A stretch of DNA of 64,000 bases. It comes from Labrys wisconsinensis. GTDB taxonomy: Bacteria > Pseudomonadota > Alphaproteobacteria > Rhizobiales > Labraceae. Position 1 is the stretch's first letter, and every line of letters starts with the position of its first letter. The DNA lies in the NCBI RefSeq assembly GCF_030814995.1, contig NZ_JAUSVX010000006.1, positions 310,001-374,000 on the forward strand, read 5' to 3'. This document shows, in pieces, positions 58,534 through 64,000 of this stretch. The position numbers and the translations under genes are program-made. Under the pieces are notes generated by a model. It was not told the origin of the DNA. It saw nothing but the letters and a program-made list of their open reading frames with translations, and made no database searches.

Positions 58534-59411
58534 GGCGCCTCCTCGCCGCCGGTCGGCGGTGCATCCGGTCCCGGAGCCTCGTCCGGCACTTCCTCGGAAA
58601 AGACGTAGATGCCGAAGCTCCAGCGCCAGTTGCCGCCGGGCTCGCGCTCGCTGGCCACATAGGCGTCGCGATTGGCATTCTGCAGCGCGGTCTTGGCCAG
58701 GGCGCGGGAGCGCTTCTCGAGCCGCCGCGCCACCTCTTCGGAAAGGCCGTCGTAATGCACCGCCCGCTCCAGGAAGGCGGGCGCCTGGGCGGTGACGTTG
58801 CTCACCGCCGCGGCGATGTGGTCGTGCAGGTTGCGCCCGAAATAGTAGAGCTGCTGGTCGTCGCCGCCGCGCGGCAGGAAGGCGGCCTCCAGCAGGCTGA
58901 CGCGGTTCTCCGCGTCGATGGCGACGATCCTGCGGTCCAGCCATTCGTCGAGCACCGCCCGCGGCCGCACGTCCTTGGTCACCGAGCTGACCAGCGCATC
59001 GAAGGATGGGCCGGGGGCTTCGCTCGATCGCGGCAGGGGCAGGGGATTGCCCTCTGCGTCGGTATAGTCGGGGGCCGCGAGCCAGCGTGCGAGGATGGCG
59101 CTGGTGCGCGACAGGCCGGTCGGCACCTCGGCGACCGGCGCGCCGGCGCCCCTGAGGCGGCGGACCTCCTTGCGGTGGATGCCGGTGAGCAGGCTGACCC
59201 GGCTGTCGGTCTGCTCCTTGCCGGGCAGGGTGAATTCCCGCTCGGCGACATTGACGTAGAGTTCGCGCAGCAGATCCACGATGACGGGAAAGGTGATGCC
59301 GCTGCGCACGAACAGGCGCACGAGCGGGCGCAACAGCCGGGCGACCGGCCGGTGCAACCTCGCTGGATCTGGCAGGGGGGCGCCCGTCTCCCGATTCATA
59401 TGGCCGATCAT
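58530..59411 (-). CDS. DUF6502 family protein
   Basis: Cytoplasmic protein of about 293 residues. RPLVRLFVRSGITFPVIVDLLRELYVNVAEREF at the start, followed by SRVSLLTGIHRKEVRRL, is the DUF6502 pattern, which looks like a winged-helix/helical DNA-binding region. The C-terminus is acidic and Pro-rich. The start is uncertain: 59411 (used here), 59399 or a GTG at 59438. It overlaps the DUF5666 gene by four bases and is divergent from a degenerate ECF sigma gene. Role unknown, regulatory by guess. Confidence 0.72.
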   Translation of the reverse strand: MIGHMNRETGAPLPDPARLHRPVARLLRPLVRLFVRSGITFPVIVDLLRELYVNVAEREFTLPGKEQTDSRVSLLTGIHRKEVRRLRGAGAPVAEVPTGLSRTSAILARWLAAPDYTDAEGNPLPLPRSSEAPGPSFDALVSSVTKDVRPRAVLDEWLDRRIVAIDAENRVSLLEAAFLPRGGDDQQLYYFGRNLHDHIAAAVSNVTAQAPAFLERAVHYDGLSEEVARRLEKRSRALAKTALQNANRDAYVASEREPGGNWRWSFGIYVFSEEVPDEAPGPDAPPTGGEEAP

Positions 59412-59444
59412 AACGCCGGGAAGGTCGGAGACAATCACACAGGG

Positions 59445-59460
59445 TTAACCGATCGTTGAC
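59445..59460 (+). promoter_or_regulatory. CtrA-like box in the DUF6502/sigma divergent region
   Basis: TTAA-N7-TTGAC, one mismatch to the CtrA consensus, in the 119-base divergent promoter between the DUF6502 gene and the degenerate sigma gene. The same form occurs upstream of flgD at 49902. Confidence 0.35.
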
Positions 59461-59530
59461 GACGCACAGGAATCGTCTTAACCAGACATATGTGGGATAT
59501 TTTCCCGCATAAGTCGGTGGAGAGCCTTCC

Positions 59531-60130
59531 ATGCATGCGGTCCGGGCCGGGCGCTCCTTCAGCAGGCCTCGCGCCCTCGGCGAGGCGGCCGAGAGGCTGT
59601 GGCGATCCCTGGCCGGCGAGGCGGAGCCGGCGCGCACGGCGGCGCAGGACGTCGATCCGCTGCTGCTCGACATGATTGCCGGCGGAGACATGGCGGCCTT
59701 CCGCACGCTGACGGAGCGCCATGCCGACCGGGGCTACGGCCTCGCCTTGCGTATCCTGCGCAGCCAGCCGGCGGCCGAGGCCGTGGTCCAGGACGCGATG
59801 CTGGCTGTGTGGACCAGCCGCGCCAAGGCGGTGGGCGACCGCGGCGCCTTCGCGGCCTGGCTGCGCGGCGCCGTCGTCGCGGGCTGCCTGGAGGCGCTCA
59901 GGGCCGGGCACGACGGAGCAGGGGAGACGGCGGACGATGCCGCCGCGACGCCGCCCGAGCGCGCCCTGGCCGCGCTGCCCGGCGATCAGCGCATCGCCAT
60001 GGTTCTCGCCTATCACGAGGGCCTGGACAATGCCGGCATCGCCGGCGCGATGCGGCTGCCGCAGGAAGCGGTGGAGGCCTTGCTCAAGGCCGGCCGCATG
60101 GCGGCGCGCGAGGCCCTGCACGGCGGGTGA
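59531..60130 (+). CDS. Degenerate ECF sigma-like protein
   Basis: Protein of 199 residues clearly related to the sigma factor at 53750-54427: LLLDMIAGGDMAAFRTLTERHADRGYGLALRIL and LPGDQRIAMVLAYHEGLDNAGIAGAMRLPQEAVEALLKAGR align with its regions 2 and 4. Key positions in region 2.2-2.4 are altered (AEDVVQDTL becomes AEAVVQDAM; the FSTWLYRVVTNRCID block becomes FAAWLRGAVVAGCLE), and the helix-turn-helix is weak. It may be an inactive sigma, a competitor for core polymerase or a decaying duplicate. GGAGAG precedes the ATG. Confidence 0.75.
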   Translation: MHAVRAGRSFSRPRALGEAAERLWRSLAGEAEPARTAAQDVDPLLLDMIAGGDMAAFRTLTERHADRGYGLALRILRSQPAAEAVVQDAMLAVWTSRAKAVGDRGAFAAWLRGAVVAGCLEALRAGHDGAGETADDAAATPPERALAALPGDQRIAMVLAYHEGLDNAGIAGAMRLPQEAVEALLKAGRMAAREALHGG

Positions 60131-60329
60131 CCGGCTCCGCCGCCGGTGGGGCGGGGCTCGCTCCCCGGCGGCTGCCGGCGATACCCCGTCGGGTGTGTCG
60201 ATTCGCACAGCGTCAGCCGTGCACCTCTCCTACAGACGTCCGGCGCCGGGCCTCTCGGCGCATCACCCCGAATTCCTTGGAGGCCGATGCCGCGCCCGCG
60301 GCCCGGCCCGCCTTTTGTGCGCGCCTGTC

Positions 60330-60980
60330 ATGCTCGAAAGCTTCCTGCAGAACGGTCTCGTCCACGTCGCTGCGCTGATCGGCGTCGCCGCCATGACGTT
60401 CCGGAGCCAGCTCCTGTTGCGCGGCCTGCTCCTGGCGAGCACCATGCTCTATATCGTCTACTACCTCGCCGTGCCGCCGGTGCCGATGTGGGCGCCGATC
60501 TTCTGGAGCGCCGTGACCGTCGCCATCAACGGCACGATGATGGCGCGCATCGTGCTCGACCGGACGCAGTTCCGGCTGACGCTGGACGAGCAGCGCCTGC
60601 AGGCCGAGCTCGGCGACACGCTCTCGCCCGGCGCCTTCCGCCGGCTGATGGCGCTCGCCAGCTGGCGGACGGCCGAGTCCCCGCGGATCCTGACGCGGGA
60701 GGGCGCGCCGGTGGAGAGCCTGTTCTACGTGGTCGACGGTGCGCTCGGCATCACCAAGTCCGGCAAGTCCTTTCCGATCGCCGCCGGGACCTTCATCGGC
60801 GAGGTCGCCTTCCTGCGTGGCACGCCGGCCTCGGCCACCGCCACGCTGCAGCCGGGCGCGCGCTATGTCGAATGGCCGGCCGCGGCCCTCGGCCGCCTGC
60901 TCGACGGCAATCCCAGCCTGCGCACCGCCTTCGGCTCGCTGCTCAACGAGGACATGGCTGCCAAGGTCGCCAACGCCTGA
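60330..60980 (+). CDS. Bacterial Popeye-like membrane protein
   Basis: Protein of 216 residues. Three hydrophobic helices (about 8-25, 30-47, 50-75) are followed by a cyclic-nucleotide-binding-like beta domain (about 100-205) with VESLFYVVDGALGITKSGKSF, FIGEVAFLRG and VEWPAAALGRLLDGNPSLRTAF. This layout and the last segment resemble the Popeye-domain proteins of animals, which are three-helix membrane proteins that bind cAMP. It may sense a cyclic nucleotide at the inner membrane. The ATG at 60330 begins just before the first helix. No partner gene is adjacent. Confidence 0.75.
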   Translation: MLESFLQNGLVHVAALIGVAAMTFRSQLLLRGLLLASTMLYIVYYLAVPPVPMWAPIFWSAVTVAINGTMMARIVLDRTQFRLTLDEQRLQAELGDTLSPGAFRRLMALASWRTAESPRILTREGAPVESLFYVVDGALGITKSGKSFPIAAGTFIGEVAFLRGTPASATATLQPGARYVEWPAAALGRLLDGNPSLRTAFGSLLNEDMAAKVANA

Positions 60981-61113
60981 GGACGACGAGGACCGGCCAC
61001 GCCGACGAGATGTCGGTCCAATCGTTCGATTGAGGCGAATGGTTCGAGCTATATAATGCGTTGGATCGATTGATCCGACCTTGCGATCGTCCGCCGGGAC
61101 AGGAGAGACCGGC

Positions 61114-62166
61114 ATGAGCATGATCGCCAGAACCGTCAGCCGCCCGGCGGCCCTCGCCGGCTCGACGCCCACGCCGATCCACGCCGGCGTGCTGCCCGGC
61201 CTTGCCCTGACCGCGGCCGTCGCCGGTCTCGCCTTCGCGCTGCGGCAGCTGCCGGGCCTTGCCGCCTTCAGCCCGATGATCCTGGCGATCGTCATCGGCA
61301 TGGCCTTCCACAATCTCTGGGGCACGCCGGCCCGCGCCAGGCCGGGCGTGGTCTTGTCGCTGCGCAAGCTGCTGCGCCTCGCCATCGTGCTGCTCGGGCT
61401 GCAGCTCACGGCCCAGCAGGTTGCCGCCGTCGGCGGCACCGGCATCGGCGTCATCGCCCTGACGCTGCTGGCGACCTTCCTGTTCACCACGGCGCTCGGC
61501 CGGCTGCTCGGGGTCGAGCGCGGCCTCGTCGAGCTGATCGCCGCCGGCACCTCGATCTGCGGCGCTTCGGCGGTCATCGCCACCAACACGGTCACGGGCG
61601 CCCGGGACGAGGACGTCGCCTACGCCGTCGCCTGCGTCACCGTGTTCGGCTCCGTGGCGATGTTCATCTATCCCCTGCTGCCGAGGCTGCTCGATCTCGA
61701 CGCCCATGCCTATGGCCTGTGGGCGGGCGCTTCGATCCACGAGATCGCACAGGTCGTCGCCGCCACCTTCCAGAACGGGCGCGAGGCCGGCGAGTTCGGC
61801 ACCATCGCCAAGCTCTCCCGTGTGATGATGCTGGCGCCGACCGTGATCGTGCTCGCGCTGGCCGCGGCCCGCCGCGCGCGTCGCACGGGAACGGCCGAAG
61901 TCGCGGCCAGGTCGCCCATGCCCTGGTTCGTGCTCGGCTTCGTCGCGCTCGTCGGTCTCAACAGCCTGGTGACGCTGCCCGCCGGCCTGAAGGCCGACAT
62001 CGCCACCACCGCGACGGTGCTGCTCACCATGGCACTGGCGGCGATGGGCCTGGAGACGGATATTCGCAAGCTGCGTGCCCGGGGCATGCGGCCGCTGGTG
62101 CTGGGGTTCGCGGCCTTCCTGTTCATCGCCGGCTTCAGCCTCGCGCTGGTGAAGATGACGACATGA
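61114..62166 (+). CDS. YeiH family putative sulfate/sulfonate exporter
   Basis: Inner-membrane protein of 350 residues (UPF0324), nine or ten hydrophobic helices. The conserved segments are [36 protein letters not shown] and the central [21 protein letters not shown] precedes the ATG at 61114. Family members are linked to export or transport of small sulfur compounds and are commonly encoded beside LysR regulators, as here; the overlap with the following gene is ATGA. Confidence 0.88.
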   Translation: MSMIARTVSRPAALAGSTPTPIHAGVLPGLALTAAVAGLAFALRQLPGLAAFSPMILAIVIGMAFHNLWGTPARARPGVVLSLRKLLRLAIVLLGLQLTAQQVAAVGGTGIGVIALTLLATFLFTTALGRLLGVERGLVELIAAGTSICGASAVIATNTVTGARDEDVAYAVACVTVFGSVAMFIYPLLPRLLDLDAHAYGLWAGASIHEIAQVVAATFQNGREAGEFGTIAKLSRVMMLAPTVIVLALAAARRARRTGTAEVAARSPMPWFVLGFVALVGLNSLVTLPAGLKADIATTATVLLTMALAAMGLETDIRKLRARGMRPLVLGFAAFLFIAGFSLALVKMTT

Positions 62167-63050
62167 CGCTGGAACAGCTGCGGATCTTCGTTGCGGTCGC
62201 CGAGCAGGAGCATGTCACCCGGGGCGCGCGCGACCTCAACCTGACCCAGTCGGCGACGAGCGCGGCCATCGCCGCGCTCGAAGCACGTTATGCCACGAGG
62301 CTGTTCGACCGGGTGGGACGGCGCATCGTGCTGACCGAGGCCGGGCGCCTGTTCCTGGTCGAGGCCCGCGCCGTCCTGGCCAGGGCAGGCGCGGCGGAGA
62401 CGGTGCTGGCCGACCTCGCCGGTCTCAGGCGCGGCTCGCTGGCTCTCGCCGCCAGCCAGACCGTCGGCAATTACTGGCTGCCGCGCCTGATCCACCGCTA
62501 TCGCATCCGTCATCCCGGCATCGCCGTGACGTTGTCGATCGGCAACACCACCACGGTGGCGGCCATGGTACGCGAGGGCGAGGCGCATGTCGGCATCGTC
62601 GAGGGCGAGGTCGACGATGCCGCGCTCGCCGTCGATGCCGTGGCCGAGGACCGCCTCGTCCTGGTGGTGGCGCCCGACCATCCCTGGGCGGCGCGGGCGC
62701 CCGAGCCGCCGGACGCCTTCGCCACGGCGCGCTGGGTGCTGCGCGAGCGCGGCTCGGGCACCCGCGCCGTGCTCGAGGCGGTGCTGCGGGCCCTCGCCGT
62801 CAGGCCCGACACGCTCGACATCGCCCTGGAGCTGCCCTCGAACGAGGCCGTGCGGGCTGCCGTGGAGGCGGGCGCCGGGGCGACGGTGATCTCGGAGCTG
62901 GTGGTTGCCTCTTCGCTGAAGGCCGGCACGCTGGCCGCCGTCGACATCGCGCTGCCGCAGCGCCGCTTCTTCGCCCTGCGCCACAAGGAGCGCTATCGCA
63001 CCCAGGCCGAGCGCGAGCTCTACCGTCTCCTCGGCGAGCCGACGGGTTGA
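62163..63050 (+). CDS. LysR-family regulator of the YeiH exporter
   Basis: LysR-type regulator of 295 residues. The winged helix is at residues 1-60 ([48 protein letters not shown]) and the co-inducer domain follows from about 90, with [24 protein letters not shown] as in CysL/CbbR-like proteins. It overlaps the YeiH stop by ATGA, so the two are co-expressed; it probably regulates its own operon in response to a sulfur compound. Confidence 0.92.
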   Translation: MTLEQLRIFVAVAEQEHVTRGARDLNLTQSATSAAIAALEARYATRLFDRVGRRIVLTEAGRLFLVEARAVLARAGAAETVLADLAGLRRGSLALAASQTVGNYWLPRLIHRYRIRHPGIAVTLSIGNTTTVAAMVREGEAHVGIVEGEVDDAALAVDAVAEDRLVLVVAPDHPWAARAPEPPDAFATARWVLRERGSGTRAVLEAVLRALAVRPDTLDIALELPSNEAVRAAVEAGAGATVISELVVASSLKAGTLAAVDIALPQRRFFALRHKERYRTQAERELYRLLGEPTG

Positions 63051-63108
63051 CCCTTGTGGCCTGCCGATCCGTCTCCGACCTTGCTACTGTCCCGCCCGGG
63101 AGAGCGGC

Positions 63109-64000
63109 ATGGACGGCGTCATCATCAGGCCCGTGGAAGAGGAAGACGGCGATCGCGGCGCCATCGCGACCTTCCCCTATGATCGCGCCCTGGTCGAGCG
63201 CTTCCGCGCTGCCTTCCCGCAGGCGCGCTGGCGCAATGACGAGCGTGCCTGGTTCGTGCCGGGCGTGCGGGCGGCGCAGCGCCTCGCCCGCTGGTTCGCT
63301 GGCGAGGTCGAGGCTGGCGAAGCCCATGTCGATGACCGCGGGCGCGATGCCTTCGCCTTCGATCCGATCGACAGCCCTTATCTCGAGCCGGCCGAGGACC
63401 TGCGCATCCGCACGCCCTACTCCAGGACGGTGGTGGAGCAATTGCGGGAGGTGCCATGGGCGTATTGGGACGAGGATATGCGGGTCTGGCGCGTGCCGTT
63501 CCGCTCCTATGACGAGCTCAGGCGGCGCTGGCCGACGATCGAGGCGGCGGCCCGCCGCAACGAGCCGGCGGAAAGGCAGCGCCGCCGGCGGGAAGCCGAG
63601 GGGGCGGTCCGGCAGCCGCAAGCCGCGCGGCTGGCGGCCGAACGCCGGCGCCGGCGTTATCCCGTCGCCGCCGATGCCCTGCCGCCGCCGAACCAGCCGG
63701 TGATGACGGCCGGCTACGGCATCGTCGTCTTCGTCGATACGGCCGGCGAGATCGTCGACCCCGCCGTCGCAGCCGCGTTCTATCCCCACGCGGACCGGGA
63801 CGATCTCGACTTCGTCTGGGCGGACTGGCGCGTGCCGAGCCTGGCGGAGCTGATCGCGGCATGGCCGGCGCGCCATCCTCCCGGCGAGCCCGAGCGGGCC
63901 CGCGGCTGGTGGCAGCCCGGCCGCGACGACCTCAGGCAGGCGCGGCGGACCGCGCGAGCTCGCGAGCGGGCGGCGGCCCGCCGCATGGGCGGAGCCGAGG
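63109..64000 (+). CDS. Hypothetical protein with HARP-like repeats (3'-truncated)
   Basis: The frame starting at the ATG at 63109 runs to the end of the window without a stop (297 codons seen), so the gene is incomplete. An AGAG sits before the start. Two related segments of about 40 residues occur, one near residues 22-62 (FPYDRALVERFRAAFPQARW...RAWFVPG) and one near 101-142 (TPYSRTVVEQLREVPWAYWDEDMRVWRVP). They resemble the HARP/SMARCAL1-type motif in which a peptide is compared with its 'cooked' value (RxW...W.vP). The rest is Arg-rich. Function unknown; a DNA- or RNA-related role is only a guess. Confidence 0.6.
   Translation, partial: MDGVIIRPVEEEDGDRGAIATFPYDRALVERFRAAFPQARWRNDERAWFVPGVRAAQRLARWFAGEVEAGEAHVDDRGRDAFAFDPIDSPYLEPAEDLRIRTPYSRTVVEQLREVPWAYWDEDMRVWRVPFRSYDELRRRWPTIEAAARRNEPAERQRRRREAEGAVRQPQAARLAAERRRRRYPVAADALPPPNQPVMTAGYGIVVFVDTAGEIVDPAVAAAFYPHADRDDLDFVWADWRVPSLAELIAAWPARHPPGEPERARGWWQPGRDDLRQARRTARARERAAARRMGGAE

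Overview
The window is about 64 kb of GC-rich DNA packed with genes on both strands. It looks like the chromosome of a free-living alphaproteobacterium, most likely Hyphomicrobiales. The pointers are a HWE-type sensor kinase, an ECF41 sigma factor with its AhpD-like partner, DUF6502/DUF5666 proteins, cofactor-independent allantoinase PuuE, an RbsABC-type transporter, TTAA-N7-TTRA (CtrA-like) boxes near flagellar genes, and interspersed palindromes of a kind common in this order. I see no rRNA, tRNA, CRISPR array, transposase or integrase. The genus cannot be fixed from the sequence alone.

Layout. 1-3.2 kb: the end of a sugar ABC transporter operon (binding protein, permease, twin-ATPase). 3.3-6.7 kb: a gamma-glutamyltransferase homologue, a small membrane protein translationally coupled to puuE, and a DUF2000 protein. 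6.8-10.1 kb: a stress/signalling patch (CsbD, PAS-PAS-PAS-LuxR regulator, GAF-HWE kinase). 10.2-13 kb: PiT phosphate transporter and a CorA-type transporter. 13-16.6 kb: patatin-like lipase, acetoacetate decarboxylase (TTG start), a GNAT-like protein. 16.6-20.1 kb: a hydrolase, then the most unusual operon of the window: a stand-alone Rieske protein, a Rieske-oxygenase catalytic subunit with the iron-sulfur segment missing, and a GST-like protein. 20.2-25.6 kb: degenerate acylphosphatase, P-loop ATPase, NAD epimerase, XRE regulator coupled to a GST, and an M23 peptidase. 26.4-32.5 kb: CorA, LysE-type exporter, L,D-transpeptidase lipoprotein, two paralogous small proteins around a Tat-exported metallophosphoesterase, and a ZIP-like transporter. 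32.5-33.9 kb: ECF41 sigma factor, its AhpD-like partner and a matching promoter. 34-40.7 kb: a polyol-type ABC transporter with dehydrogenase and AraC regulator. 40.9-44.7 kb: a large secreted tail-collar/RTX protein, a lipoprotein and PdxH.

44.7-54.4 kb is a flagellar hook/filament cluster on the minus strand: fliC, fliD, fliS, a putative anti-sigma protein, a very short flgD, flgE, two small proteins (one FlgN-like), flgK and flgL. An ECF-type sigma factor lies directly upstream of the flagellin gene. An AT-rich island of about 200 bp separates this cluster from a double-HAD protein (54.9-57.3 kb). 57.4-60.1 kb holds a coupled DUF6502-DUF5666 pair, divergent from a degenerate paralogue of the flagellar-locus sigma factor. 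Then come a bacterial Popeye-like membrane protein, a YeiH exporter coupled to a LysR regulator, and an incomplete gene with two repeats resembling the HARP motif.

Best candidate for something new: the 17.9-20.1 kb split Rieske oxygenase with a GST partner. Its layout recalls the NdmC/NdmD/NdmE N7-demethylase complex of caffeine-degrading Pseudomonas, but here the Rieske domain is a separate small protein and no reductase is present. A 19-base sequence upstream of this operon recurs (16 of 19 bases) inside a concentric palindrome upstream of one of the paralogous small proteins, which hints at a shared regulator.
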